The notes below the pieces were generated by a model. That model saw only the letters and a program-made list of their open reading frames with translations, had not been told where the DNA came from and did not search any database. A stretch of 64,000 nt of DNA from Flagellimonas oceanensis (GTDB taxonomy: Bacteria > Bacteroidota > Bacteroidia > Flavobacteriales > Flavobacteriaceae), in contig NZ_RZNA01000049.1 of NCBI RefSeq assembly GCF_003992595.1, positions 62,001 through 126,000 on the forward strand, read 5' to 3'. This document shows positions 29,054 to 39,928 of this stretch, piece by piece. The position numbers and the translations under genes were made by a program. Each line of letters begins with the position of its first letter. The stretch's first letter is position 1.

Positions 29054-30763
29054 ATGGCATTACTCGACTGGATTATTCTTGGTAGTACCCTACTCTTCAT
29101 CGTTGCATACGGTGTTTGGAAAACCCGTGGCAACAATAATGTGGACGACTATGTACGTGGTGGCGACAACGTAAAGTGGTGGACCATTGGTCTATCCGTT
29201 ATGGCTACACAGGCAAGTGCCATTACCTTTTTATCCACACCAGGGCAAGCCTTCCACGACGGAATGGGCTTTGTACAGTTTTATTTTGGACTGCCCATGG
29301 CCATGATTGTTATCTGCTTGGTGTTTATTCCCATTTATAAAAAACTAAAGGTATTTACCGCTTACGAGATGCTCGAAGGCCGTTTTGACCTGAAAACACG
29401 TACTCTTACCGCCCTTTTGTTCTTGGTGCAGCGTGGATTGGCCGCGGGAATCACAATTTTTGCTCCCTCCATTATTTTATCTGCGGTATTGGGATGGGAT
29501 TTACGAACGTTGAATATAATCATTGGGATTCTGGTAATCATTTATACCGTTTCCGGGGGTACCAAGGCGGTTAGTGTCACCCAAAAACAACAGATGTTCA
29601 TCATCATGTTGGGGATGTTCTTTGCTTTCTTTTTTATCATGGGGGCATTGCCAACGGACATTTCTTTTGGTAAAGCTTTAAAAATAGCAGGAGCCAACAA
29701 TAAACTCGATATTCTTGATTTCTCTTTTGATACCGATAACCGATATACATTTTGGAGTGGTATCACAGGTGGTTTCTTTTTGGCATTGGCCTATTTTGGA
29801 ACAGACCAGAGTCAGGTGCAGCGATATTTATCAGGTAAATCTGTTCGTGAAAGCCAGTTGGCTTTGATTTTCAATGGTATTTTTAAAATACCAATGCAGT
29901 TCTTTATCCTGTTGGTTGGTGCCATGGTGTTTGTTTTTTACCAGTACAACTCCTCTCCCCTCAACTTTAACCCTGCTGCAACCGAGGCTGTGTTGCAATC
30001 GGAATACGCGAATGACTATAAGACGCTTGAGAAGGACCATAAAGAATTGGAGAAAGAAAAACGAATGGCACAACATTCTTTCTCCTCCGCATTGGAGCTC
30101 AAAGAGTATAATGCCATTGAACAGGCAAAGCAGGATATCATCAATATAAATGAAAGGGAAAAAGATAACAGAGAGGCAGCAAAGACCATAATCTCAAAAG
30201 CGGATGCTACCGTGGAGACCAATGACAAGGATTACGTATTTATCCACTTTATCCTGAACAATTTGCCCATGGGGCTTATTGGTCTGTTATTGGCTGTTAT
30301 TCTCTCTGCTGCGATGTCATCGACTGCATCGGAGTTAAACGCTCTGGGAACCATTACAGCTTTGGATTTGTATAAAAGGAATGTCAAAAAAGAGCATGAC
30401 CAAGAACATTATTTAAAGGCTACCAAGGCATTTACCCTGCTTTGGGGAATCATTGCGATTGTGATTGCCAATGTGGCCAATCTTTTTGACAACCTTATCC
30501 AGTTGGTCAATATCATCGGTTCTATTTTCTACGGAAATGTACTGGGTATATTCTTACTGGCCTTCTTCTTCAAATTTGTGAAAGGAAATGCTGTTTTTGT
30601 GGCGGCCATCGTCACTCAAATTATTGTGATTGTTGGTTATAATCTAGACTGGATGTCCTATCTGTGGTTGAACGCCTTCGGATGTGTTTTGGTCATAGTT
30701 TTGGCCATTATCACTCAAATGTTCGACAATTTTTTAGGTAACTCCTCATCTATTCAGGAATAA
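29054..30763 (+). CDS. sodium:solute symporter (SSS family)
   Basis: Multi-TM SSS pattern; DDYVRGG, GGTKAVSVTQKQQ, LAYFGTDQSQVQRYL. Confidence 0.93.
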   Translation: MALLDWIILGSTLLFIVAYGVWKTRGNNNVDDYVRGGDNVKWWTIGLSVMATQASAITFLSTPGQAFHDGMGFVQFYFGLPMAMIVICLVFIPIYKKLKVFTAYEMLEGRFDLKTRTLTALLFLVQRGLAAGITIFAPSIILSAVLGWDLRTLNIIIGILVIIYTVSGGTKAVSVTQKQQMFIIMLGMFFAFFFIMGALPTDISFGKALKIAGANNKLDILDFSFDTDNRYTFWSGITGGFFLALAYFGTDQSQVQRYLSGKSVRESQLALIFNGIFKIPMQFFILLVGAMVFVFYQYNSSPLNFNPAATEAVLQSEYANDYKTLEKDHKELEKEKRMAQHSFSSALELKEYNAIEQAKQDIININEREKDNREAAKTIISKADATVETNDKDYVFIHFILNNLPMGLIGLLLAVILSAAMSSTASELNALGTITALDLYKRNVKKEHDQEHYLKATKAFTLLWGIIAIVIANVANLFDNLIQLVNIIGSIFYGNVLGIFLLAFFFKFVKGNAVFVAAIVTQIIVIVGYNLDWMSYLWLNAFGCVLVIVLAIITQMFDNFLGNSSSIQE

Positions 30764-30795
30764 AAAAAACCCACTGAAAAGTGGGCTCTTTTTAT
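30764..30795. terminator. bidirectional terminator between convergent genes
   Basis: CCCACTGAAAAGTGGG flanked by A-run and T-run. Confidence 0.75.
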
Positions 30796-30818
30796 TATTT
30801 TAAGGAAATAGGCTTCAA

Positions 30819-31673
30819 TTACATTTTCGCCCACTCTTTCAATGAATCTTTGTTCATTTTCACATAATCAGGATTGCCTGCAGCTTGAGCAGCGGCCAAG
30901 GATTTTTTAGCAGCTTCAACAGCAGCTTCCTTGTCTCCTAGCTTTGCATAGATCAAGGATTGGGTGCGCATCATCCAATAGGCACTTCCATCCCCCATTT
31001 CAACAGCCTTGTTTACCCATTCCTTAGCTTGTTCCATATTCATGCCTTCCGCAAAATAATAAGAACCTGCAGCAAAATAATCGTTGGCAGTCAAATCTTC
31101 CTTGCTTTCCATGGTTTCCTTGATGCTCTTGAGAGCCTTATCCACTGTGGGAACAATGAAATCAACACCAACATAAGTGTTCTCCCACATAATGCCCAAG
31201 GTTCCCCCATTGTTGTGAAGATCATCTATAGTAATAGTGAATGATTCAATGGGCATGGGAATCTCAAAGGTTTCAACTTTTACGGTAGCAGCAACTTTAG
31301 ATGCATCCCACTCGGCAGGATTTCCCCAATTATCTGTTGCTGTATAGAAAAATACTTCCCATACTGCTTCATCGGGTCTTGTGTAAATGGCATATGTGCC
31401 AGCTTTCAGTTCCTTTCCCTCTACGGTTACATCATCACTGAAAGAAATAGTTGTGTTCTCATTGGCCCCTGTTCTCCAAATGGCACCATAAGGAACCAAG
31501 TCCCCAAATATGGTCCTACCCTTCATTGCAGGGCGTGAGTATTTAACAGTAACATCCGTCAAACCAACCTTTTGCTCCAATGTAGAGGATGGGCTGGGTG
31601 CTGGTGTCTGTATTTGTGCTTCCAAAGAAAAACACATCGACACCGCAAATAATAAGAGTGTAAATTTTTTCAT
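30819..31673 (-). CDS. DUF2911 domain protein with C-terminal TPR-like region
   Basis: Signal peptide; VKYSRPAMKGRTIFGDLVPYGAIWRTGANENTTI. Confidence 0.88.
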   Translation of the reverse strand: MKKFTLLLFAVSMCFSLEAQIQTPAPSPSSTLEQKVGLTDVTVKYSRPAMKGRTIFGDLVPYGAIWRTGANENTTISFSDDVTVEGKELKAGTYAIYTRPDEAVWEVFFYTATDNWGNPAEWDASKVAATVKVETFEIPMPIESFTITIDDLHNNGGTLGIMWENTYVGVDFIVPTVDKALKSIKETMESKEDLTANDYFAAGSYYFAEGMNMEQAKEWVNKAVEMGDGSAYWMMRTQSLIYAKLGDKEAAVEAAKKSLAAAQAAGNPDYVKMNKDSLKEWAKM

Positions 31674-31825
31674 AGTTATTGTATGTATTAATTGTTCAGC
31701 TGAACAAAATTAAAATAAAGCGATACGCTATTTGTTAATTAATCCTTAAAACAAAAATAGGAAATAAATGGCTCTGATTTAATTTTTGTTTAACTATTTA
31801 TTATTTTAATTAAACATTTTACTGC

Positions 31826-31833
31826 TATCTTTG
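31826..31833 (+). promoter_or_regulatory. -7 element TATCTTTG upstream of SRPBCC operon
   Basis: Perfect TAnnTTTG 16 bp before ATG at 31849; no clear -33 seen. Confidence 0.4.
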
Positions 31834-31848
31834 TGTAAATTCATTTAG

Positions 31849-32346
31849 ATGCAACTCTATCAATTAAAATCCAAGCAAGTATTTCCCATCAGCAAAAAAG
31901 AAGCTTGGGATTTTCTATCGGACCCCAAAAACCTAGCAGTGATTACCCCAAAGCACATGGGGTTTCATATCTTGGCAGGAGCTGATAGGCCTATGTTTCA
32001 AGGCCAAGTGATTCAATACATTGTAAAACCGTTTCCGTTCGTCTCTACCAAATGGGTTACCGAAATTACCCATGTAAAGGATGGGGAATACTTTGTGGAT
32101 GAGCAACGTTTTGGCCCCTACTCGTTATGGCACCACAAACACTTTTTGAAAGAAATTCCAGAAGGTGTGGAAATGGAGGATATTATCGATTATAAATTGC
32201 CTTTTGGATTTTTGGGACAGTTAACACACCCACTCCTAGTAAAAAAACAGTTGCACAAGATTTTTGAGTTTCGGGAAAAGAAGCTTGCTGAGTTATTCGG
32301 CCAAGTGGATGGAAAAGAGAATTTTTTAAGTATTGGAAAAGTATAA
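31849..32346 (+). CDS. SRPBCC family protein
   Basis: START-like pattern (LSDPKNLAVITPKHMGFHIL...FVDEQRFGPYSLWHHKHFL). Confidence 0.83.
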   Translation: MQLYQLKSKQVFPISKKEAWDFLSDPKNLAVITPKHMGFHILAGADRPMFQGQVIQYIVKPFPFVSTKWVTEITHVKDGEYFVDEQRFGPYSLWHHKHFLKEIPEGVEMEDIIDYKLPFGFLGQLTHPLLVKKQLHKIFEFREKKLAELFGQVDGKENFLSIGKV

Positions 32347-32347
32347 C

Positions 32348-33043
32348 ATGAAAAAGAATATATTATTGATTGGTGGTTCTTATGGTATTGGCTTGGAGAT
32401 GGCCAAAAAGCTCTCCAAGGACAATCAGGTGTTTGTAGCCAGCCGAAGCAACGAAGAGCTTTCAAACATAGACGTTACCCACATTCCCTTTGATGTTTTG
32501 AATGATGACATCAGCGAAAAATCAATTCCAGAACAACTGGATGGCTTTGCATATTGTCCAGGGAGCATTAACCTGAAACCATTTAAAACAATGGGGATTG
32601 ATACAATTCAAAATGATATGGAAATCAATTTCATTGCATTGGCCAAAACGGTCAAATCCATCATCAATAGAATGAATGAAAGTTCCAGCATGGTCTTTTT
32701 TAGCACAGTTGCCGTGGGAACAGGAATGCCTTTTCACACCAGTGTTTCGGCAGCAAAAGGAGCCATAGAAGGCTTTGCGCGTGCCCTGGCGGCAGAATAC
32801 GCGCCAAAGGTAAGGGTAAATGTCATCGCTCCTTCGCTAGTGGACACGCCCTTATCGGAACGACTATTGAGCAATGACAAGAAAAAAGAGATGATGTCCG
32901 AAAGACATCCCATGAAAAGGGTTGGCAATACAGCGGATATTGCGAACATGGCTACCTTTTTGTTGGATTCCAATAATTCATGGATCACAGGACAAGTTAT
33001 TGGGGTCGATGGTGGAATGTCTAGCTTAAATGTGAGTTCATGA
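32348..33043 (+). CDS. SDR family oxidoreductase
   Basis: GGSYGIG, catalytic S...(14)TSVSAAKGA; overlaps the next ORF. Confidence 0.9.
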   Translation: MKKNILLIGGSYGIGLEMAKKLSKDNQVFVASRSNEELSNIDVTHIPFDVLNDDISEKSIPEQLDGFAYCPGSINLKPFKTMGIDTIQNDMEINFIALAKTVKSIINRMNESSSMVFFSTVAVGTGMPFHTSVSAAKGAIEGFARALAAEYAPKVRVNVIAPSLVDTPLSERLLSNDKKKEMMSERHPMKRVGNTADIANMATFLLDSNNSWITGQVIGVDGGMSSLNVSS

Positions 33044-34353
33044 AAGACAAAGTCATAGTTTTTTGGTTCAGGCGTGATTTGCGCCTAGATGACAACGTTG
33101 GGCTTTATCAAGCGCTACAAAATGATGTTCCTGTACTACCAATATTCATTTTTGATACCGAAATACTGGAAAACCTCCCTAAAAATGATGCAAGGGTCAC
33201 ATTTATCCACAAGCAGCTTCAAAAAATTAGCAATCAGCTTAGAACCAATCATGGCAGTAGCATTGCACAATTTCACGATACCCCGAAAAAGGTTTTTAAA
33301 CAACTATTGGATGACTTTGACATTGAAGCCGTCTACACCAATCACGATTATGAACCTTATGCCAAAAAGCGTGATGAAGAAATAAAATCACTTTTAGAGG
33401 AAAACGATGTGCAGTTCAACACGTTTAAGGATCAGGTCATTTTTGAAAAAGATGAAGTAGTAAAGGACGACGGAGACCCTTATGTGGTGTACACCCCATT
33501 TATGCGAAAATGGAAGGAAAACTTCAATCCATCCACACATCTGGTGGAATATGATACGCTGAGCGACCTTGGTAAAAACCTATATGAATCCAAAAAATTA
33601 CCAAGACTTTCCTTGGAAGATATGGGATTTGAGGAGTCCTCCATCGAGGTTCCCGATTATACGGTAACTTCAGGTTTGATTCAAAAATACGAGGACACAC
33701 GGGACTACCCAGCCAAAGAAAAAGGAACTTCCCGACTGGGTCCCCATTTACGATTTGGCACGGTTTCCATCCGAAAAATGGTTAAGAAAGCCATTGATGA
33801 AAAGAACGAGACCTTTTGGAACGAATTGATTTGGAGAGAGTTTTTCATGCAGATTCTCTGGCATTTTCCACATACCGTCAATAAAGCTTTTAGAGCCAAA
33901 TACGACAGAATCGAGTGGCGCAACAACGAAGAAGAGTTTGAAAAGTGGAAAAAAGGTGAAACAGGCTACCCACTGGTCGATGCTGGAATGCGAGAACTCA
34001 ATGAAACAGGATACATGCACAATCGGGTTCGCATGTTGGTCGCCAGTTTTCTCTGCAAACATCTATTGATTGATTGGCGCTGGGGCGAAGCCTACTTTGC
34101 AGAAAAGCTGCTGGATTACGAAATGGCCAGCAATGTTGGTAATTGGCAATGGGCCGCAGGCAGTGGTGTGGATGCTGCTCCCTACTTCAGGATATTCAAC
34201 CCTACCACGCAAATCAAAAAATTCGACAAGGACAAAAAATACATCAACACCTGGGTGCCTGACTTGCAGGAATTAAGCTATCCTGACCCTATCGTCGACC
34301 ATAAAATGGCCCGTGAAAGATGTTTGAAAACGTATAAAGAAGCCGTCAGTTGA
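33040..34353 (+). CDS. deoxyribodipyrimidine photolyase/cryptochrome family protein
   Basis: VFWFRRDLRLDDN; NEL IWREFFMQILWHFP; NVGNWQWAAGSGVDAAPYFRIFNP. Confidence 0.95.
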   Translation: MKDKVIVFWFRRDLRLDDNVGLYQALQNDVPVLPIFIFDTEILENLPKNDARVTFIHKQLQKISNQLRTNHGSSIAQFHDTPKKVFKQLLDDFDIEAVYTNHDYEPYAKKRDEEIKSLLEENDVQFNTFKDQVIFEKDEVVKDDGDPYVVYTPFMRKWKENFNPSTHLVEYDTLSDLGKNLYESKKLPRLSLEDMGFEESSIEVPDYTVTSGLIQKYEDTRDYPAKEKGTSRLGPHLRFGTVSIRKMVKKAIDEKNETFWNELIWREFFMQILWHFPHTVNKAFRAKYDRIEWRNNEEEFEKWKKGETGYPLVDAGMRELNETGYMHNRVRMLVASFLCKHLLIDWRWGEAYFAEKLLDYEMASNVGNWQWAAGSGVDAAPYFRIFNPTTQIKKFDKDKKYINTWVPDLQELSYPDPIVDHKMARERCLKTYKEAVS

Positions 34354-34394
34354 AGCTTTTTCGTTAATTTTATTTCCCTTAATTACATTCCACA

Positions 34395-35402
34395 ATGAAA
34401 AACCCCGTTCTACAAACCTTTCCGTTAAGTTCTCCTTGGCAAACCTTAGACCCATTTTTATTCAGCGTGTACCATTTGGACCATTTTCCAAAAGGCAATG
34501 GCGAAATGGGACCAGACGAATCCTTGCTCAAAGGAAGAAACTTGGGTAGTGATTTTGACCCGAGCAATGAATGGCGGATGTACCACGGACAGACCATACC
34601 GGGATTTCCATCCCACCCCCATTGTGGCTTTGAAACCATAACCATTGTCAACAAAGGCTTTTGTGACCATTCTGATTCCTTGGGAGCAGCTGGAAGATTT
34701 GGTAAGGGCGATGTACAATGGATGACCGCTGGAGGAGGTGTGCAGCACTCCGAAATGTTTCCATTATTAAAAGATGATGAGGGAAATACGCTGGAATTGT
34801 TTCAAATTTGGTTGAACCTACCCAAAGCCGGAAAGTTCGTAGATCCTCATTTCAAAATGCTCTGGAATGAAGATATACCGATTGTAGAAGAGCAAAATGC
34901 AAAAATCAAAGTGGTTGCTGGCACCTATAAGGATGTAAACCCCGTTCCTCCAGCCCCGGATTCATGGGCTGCCACTACTGAAAACGAGGTGGCAGTTTGG
35001 AACATTCATGTGGATGCTGATTCAGAATATATGCTGCCAAAGGCAAATTCTTCAGAAGTAAACCGTGTACTATATTTTTACGAAGGGGATAACATCCAAA
35101 TCGGGGATAAAAAAGTTAATCCCAACTTTGGAATTGTTATGGACCCAACCCAAGACGTCAACATCAAAATAGGCTCTGAAACAGCACATTTTATGTTGTT
35201 GCAAGGCAAACCCATTGGCGAACCCGTTGCCAAATACGGTCCCTTTGTGATGAACACCCAAACCGAAATACAAAAAGTAATGGAAAATTACCGCCTTACC
35301 CAATTTGGCGGTTGGCCTTGGCCATATCCTGACAATGTTCATGATAAGGATAAGGGGAGATTTGCACTCTATCCTGATGGAAAATTGGTTGAGAAAGAAT
35401 AA
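34395..35402 (+). CDS. pirin family protein
   Basis: Pirin cupin motif FPSHPHCGFETITIV...GDVQWMTAGGGVQHSEM. Confidence 0.93.
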   Translation: MKNPVLQTFPLSSPWQTLDPFLFSVYHLDHFPKGNGEMGPDESLLKGRNLGSDFDPSNEWRMYHGQTIPGFPSHPHCGFETITIVNKGFCDHSDSLGAAGRFGKGDVQWMTAGGGVQHSEMFPLLKDDEGNTLELFQIWLNLPKAGKFVDPHFKMLWNEDIPIVEEQNAKIKVVAGTYKDVNPVPPAPDSWAATTENEVAVWNIHVDADSEYMLPKANSSEVNRVLYFYEGDNIQIGDKKVNPNFGIVMDPTQDVNIKIGSETAHFMLLQGKPIGEPVAKYGPFVMNTQTEIQKVMENYRLTQFGGWPWPYPDNVHDKDKGRFALYPDGKLVEKE

Positions 35403-35530
35403 CCTTTTTCTTACAGTTAGCTTTGTTTCAACGATTTAGGGGCTTTTAAATGGAATTCTTCATAAATTACTGCCAGCCAGAACCAATTGAATAGAAATCA
35501 ACCTACAACTATTCAATAAACCAACTTTGT

Positions 35531-37488
35531 ATGAATGTGTCCCAACCATCAATTTTGCATGCCCTAATTTTTTGTTGTATTACACATCTTTGTTTCTCTC
35601 AGACCAATGAGATTGACAGTCTTCAAAACTTACTTGAAACAGCGAATGACACTACCCGAGTCAACACACTTAAAGAATTGGGGAGAAAGTTTAGGTTTCA
35701 AAACAAAGAAATGGCCATTAAATATGGCTTACAAAGTTTAGAAGAAGCTAAAGAGATAAACTTTACCCTAGGTGAAATCAAAGCATTGTACGACATTGGC
35801 CTTACTTATGGTATGACAGGGGACTATGCCACATCCCTGGGATATTTTAATAAGGCCCAATCCCTGGCATTGGAGCACGGGAATTTTCAAATTGTTCTTG
35901 ATACTTATAATTCTTTGGGTATTGTATACAAACGTATAGGGGATTACCCAACAAGTCAGAGTTATTATTTAAAGAGCATTAAGTTGATTGATTCATTGAA
36001 CTTGGGATTGGATGTTTCTCCAATATATGTCAATTTAGGGGTGCTACATTATCAGATGGGCCAAGACAAACAAGCCGTTGATAATTTTGAAAAGGCATTG
36101 GAACTTGTCCCAGAATCCAATCGTGAAGAACGCGAGCACTTTGTTCTTGTCAACTTAGCAGTGCTGGACTACCAAAATGGAGATTATGAAGTCGCATTAA
36201 ACAAGTTTTTAAAAGCTGTTCCGTATAGCAAAGAGCGAAACGACAACATTTCTCTGTGTACTAAATACTCAAACATCGGTAGTTGTTACTTTAATTTGGG
36301 ACAATGGGCATAAGCAGAGAAATATTTTTTTAAATCTTTAGAATTGGTTCAAAGCCTTTCTTTGAAAAAGGAAATTGCCGGGGCCTACTACAATCTAGCA
36401 AACCTAAGGTTTAAACAAAAGCGGTATAATGACGCGATGGATTACTCCAAACAAAACATCCAAGCTTTAAGCCAAATTGATGGGTACGATGACAAAGTAG
36501 AACCGCATCAGCTGACTTTTGAAATAAATGAGACCATTGGTAGACAGTCAAATGCTATTTATCATTTAAATCAGAAAATGGCATTCAAAGACAGCCTGAT
36601 GAACGAAACCAAGGTCAAGGAAACACAGAACCTTCAAATCCAATGTAAAGGACAGGGAAATCGAGGCAAACGAACTTCAACTTGCTTTGCTCAACACCAG
36701 GGTGAAGCAGAACAAGAAAAGGTTGATCTATTTCATCATCATCTTGGTTTTGTTGTTGTTCTCTGCGAGCCTCCTCTACTTTAGGTTTTTGGCGAAGAAA
36801 AAATCAAATGCCCTGCTCCGCGAGAAGAACAAGTTGATATCCTAACAAAAGGATATGATCAGCGATATGAACAGGCAATTGGAAAAGAGAATGCTCCGGG
36901 CTCAGATGAACCTGCATTTTATCTTTAATTCCCTGATTTCCATCCAACACTTGATCAATACGGATCAATAAAAAAAGGAGCTCTTGTTTATCTTTCGAAT
37001 TTTTCAAAACTGCTTCGGCAAGTTTTGGAAAGTTCGGTCGATATTACACTGGTCCTTCGGGAGGAGCTTGAGCTCTTGAAAATATATGTGGAATTGGAAG
37101 CGCTGTGTTTTGATGACTCCTTTAGTTATTCCTTTGACATTGATGAAGATTTGGGCATCGACAAACATGAAATCCCCATGTTTTTGGTCCAACTCTACAT
37201 CGAAAATGCCATTATTCATTTTTGATACCCAAAATAGGTAAGAAACACTTGAGCATTTCCTTCAAGGACAAGGAGAACAACATTGAGTGTGTGATTGAGG
37301 ACAATGGTGTTGGGAATCCAGCATTAAAGCCGGAAAATAATCAAAGAATATCCAGAGGCATGTCCATTACTTCAAAAAGAATCAATGCGCTGACGAAATT
37401 CACAAACCAAGAATTGGTACAAGTGGAAAGCCTCAACAAAAATGATAGCACGGGTACAAAAGTGACCATTTTAATCCCAAAGGATTAG
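35531..37488 (+). pseudogene. decayed TPR-containing LytS-type (HisKA_7TM-less, PF06580-like) sensor histidine kinase
   Basis: Conceptual translation continues across TAA at 36311, a +1 shift near 36650, TAA at 36843, TAA/shift near 36969 and a shift near 37216; retains TPRs, TM, MNLHFIFNSLISIQHLI and IEDNGVGNP. Confidence 0.88.
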
Positions 37489-37497
37489 CTAGACACA

Positions 37498-38805
37498 TTA
37501 AACCCTCACAATATTCGCTCCGATGGCACGCAAGCGTTCATCGATGTTTTCGTAACCACGGTCAATCTGTTCGATATTGTGAATGGTAGAAGTTCCCTTG
37601 GCGGACAATGCTGCAATTAAAAGGGACACCCCTGCCCTAATATCGGGAGAAACCATGGTAGTGGCCTTCAATGTGGATTTAAAATCATGTCCGATAACAG
37701 TAGCCCTATGCGGGTCACACAGAATGATTTTTGCTCCCATATCAATGAGTTTGTCCACAAAGAACAATCGGCTCTCGAACATTTTTTGATGAATGAGCAC
37801 CTCTCCCCTTGCTTGTGTGGCGACCACTAGAATAATGCTCAACAAATCAGGAGTAAGTCCTGGCCATGGGGCATCCGCAATCGTTAGGATAGACCCATCA
37901 ATAAAATTCTGTATTTCGTAACCCTCTTCGTGCTTCGGAATAAAGATATCGTCGTTTTTTCGCTCTACATTAATTCCTAACTTTCGGAAGACTGTGGGGA
38001 TTTGACCTAAATCATCCCAACTCACATTTTTGATGGTCAATTCACTCTGGGTCATTGCGGCCAAACCTATCCAGCTACCAATCTCGATCATATCGGGCAA
38101 CATGGTGTGTTCGGTCCCTCCCAAAGAATCCACCCCTTCAATCTTCAATAAGTTGGAACCAATTCCCGAGATTTTAGCTCCCATGCGGTTCAGCATCTTG
38201 CACAATTGTTGCAAATAAGGTTCGCAAGCAGCATTGTAAATTGTGGTGGTACCTTCGGCCATCACAGCAGCCATTACAATGTTGGCGGTTCCCGTAACGG
38301 AGGCTTCATCCAAAAGCATGTACGTTCCCGTAAGCTTATCGGCCTCTACGCCATAGAAGTATTCCTCTTTATTATAACGGAACTGGGCTCCAAGTTTGAT
38401 AAAGCCCTCAAAGTGGGTATCCAATCTTCGTCTTCCGATTTTGTCACCACCAGGTTTAGGGATATACCCTTTACCAAATCGTGCCAATAAAGGCCCGACC
38501 AGCATAATGGAACCACGGAGTCCGCGACCATCTTCTTTGAACTTAGCGGATTGTAGGTAATCCAAATTGACATCATCTGCCTTAAACGTATATGAACCCT
38601 TGCCTTTTTTCTGGATTTTTACTCCCAAATCCTCAAGAAGGGCAATCAATTTATTGACATCGACAATGTCAGGTATGTTGTTTATGGTAATTTTCTCCTC
38701 TGATAGCAATACGGCGCAAAGAATCTGTAGTGCTTCGTTCTTTGCTCCCTGAGGCGTGATTTCACCATGTAATTGGTGTCCGCCCTCTATTCGAAATGTA
38801 CCCAT
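37498..38805 (-). CDS. murA: UDP-N-acetylglucosamine 1-carboxyvinyltransferase
   Basis: MGTFRIEGGHQLHGEITPQGAKNEALQ; EPT synthase pattern over full length. Confidence 0.95.
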   Translation of the reverse strand: MGTFRIEGGHQLHGEITPQGAKNEALQILCAVLLSEEKITINNIPDIVDVNKLIALLEDLGVKIQKKGKGSYTFKADDVNLDYLQSAKFKEDGRGLRGSIMLVGPLLARFGKGYIPKPGGDKIGRRRLDTHFEGFIKLGAQFRYNKEEYFYGVEADKLTGTYMLLDEASVTGTANIVMAAVMAEGTTTIYNAACEPYLQQLCKMLNRMGAKISGIGSNLLKIEGVDSLGGTEHTMLPDMIEIGSWIGLAAMTQSELTIKNVSWDDLGQIPTVFRKLGINVERKNDDIFIPKHEEGYEIQNFIDGSILTIADAPWPGLTPDLLSIILVVATQARGEVLIHQKMFESRLFFVDKLIDMGAKIILCDPHRATVIGHDFKSTLKATTMVSPDIRAGVSLLIAALSAKGTSTIHNIEQIDRGYENIDERLRAIGANIVRV

Positions 38806-38820
38806 GTATTCCTTTGGAAT

Positions 38821-39507
38821 TTAGTATCGTTTTTTGCGACTTCTTTGTCCTTTTTTACCGCGGTTGTTGTTGGACTTGTTAGACCTACTTGGTCTATTTT
38901 TAAGGAATTGTCCACTCTCCGTCAGACTCTCATCACTTTTGGCCAAATCAATCTGTCCATCGCTCAATTCCTTCAAGTGATTGAATATGACAACATCTTC
39001 TACCGTGTCCTTGTTCCAAACCAGATAGCATTTTTTCATGTGGTTGGCAATGGCGTACTCCAAACCAGACCTTTTATCCCCTTTATCCCACTTTACAGCT
39101 TCATCAATCATTCTCTTGATGTTGTTCCCATAAAATCGATACTTCGGATGGTTTTGCGGGTACTCCAAAGGTTCTGGGCGTTGTTGCAAAACTTCTTTTG
39201 AGGTAATTGGGAAGGGTGAATCCACGTCCAACTTAAAGTCGGCCATGATAAACAATTGGTCCCAAAGCTTATGCTGAAAATCAGGAACATCCCTTAAATG
39301 CGGCTGCAAATTTCCCATCACGCTGATGATGGATTTGGCCACTCTGTTCCGTTCATCACGGTCTTCAATGGTTACTGCATGATCCACCATTTTCTGAAAA
39401 TGACGACCATATTCGGGAATAAAGAGTTTTGGACGCTCTGTATTGTATTCTAGGTTATATACTTCGTTCAAACTTGTGTGTTTATGATTTGATAATTGGA
39501 AAGTCAA
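38821..39507 (-). CDS. DUF4290 domain protein
   Basis: LEYNTERPKLFIPEYGRHFQKMVDHAV; basic C-terminal tail. Confidence 0.87.
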   Translation of the reverse strand: MTFQLSNHKHTSLNEVYNLEYNTERPKLFIPEYGRHFQKMVDHAVTIEDRDERNRVAKSIISVMGNLQPHLRDVPDFQHKLWDQLFIMADFKLDVDSPFPITSKEVLQQRPEPLEYPQNHPKYRFYGNNIKRMIDEAVKWDKGDKRSGLEYAIANHMKKCYLVWNKDTVEDVVIFNHLKELSDGQIDLAKSDESLTESGQFLKNRPSRSNKSNNNRGKKGQRSRKKRY

Positions 39508-39552
39508 TCCGATAACGCCTGCAAATTAATAAAATTATGGCAAACAAAGGGT

Positions 39553-39840
39553 TTAGAGGGAAATTACCCCTTCCACAACCGAAACTTCCTTGTATTTTTC
39601 AATGACCGCATCGGGATCTTTCAAATTTACTGTTACTGATAGACTGGTATAAGTTCCCTTCTTGGATTTTTTAGATTCTATCACAGCCCCTGTATTGTCG
39701 AAAATATCTTGAATTTGAGAAATCCGTTTTTCATCCGTTGGAACAATGAATTTGTAGAGATATGTTGAAGGCCAATTGGTGGTCTCCAATAATTGTTCAC
39801 GAAGTTTTGCGTAAAACTCTTCTGTGTTCTTTTTGTCCAT
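39553..39840 (-). CDS. DUF493 family protein
   Basis: Start at MDKKNTEEF; YKFIVP...YTSLSVTVNLKDPDAVIEKYKEVS. Confidence 0.82.
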   Translation of the reverse strand: MDKKNTEEFYAKLREQLLETTNWPSTYLYKFIVPTDEKRISQIQDIFDNTGAVIESKKSKKGTYTSLSVTVNLKDPDAVIEKYKEVSVVEGVISL

Positions 39841-39928
39841 ACCGCAATTTTCTACAAATATATGGCTTAACCAACGATTTTTTTTCCTTCGAGCGATTTC
39901 ATTACTTTGTATCATTAATTCAAGGTCT

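Noticed and set aside
37004-37219. 71 aa minus ORF in the pseudogene region
   Set aside because: Antisense to the readable histidine kinase remnant
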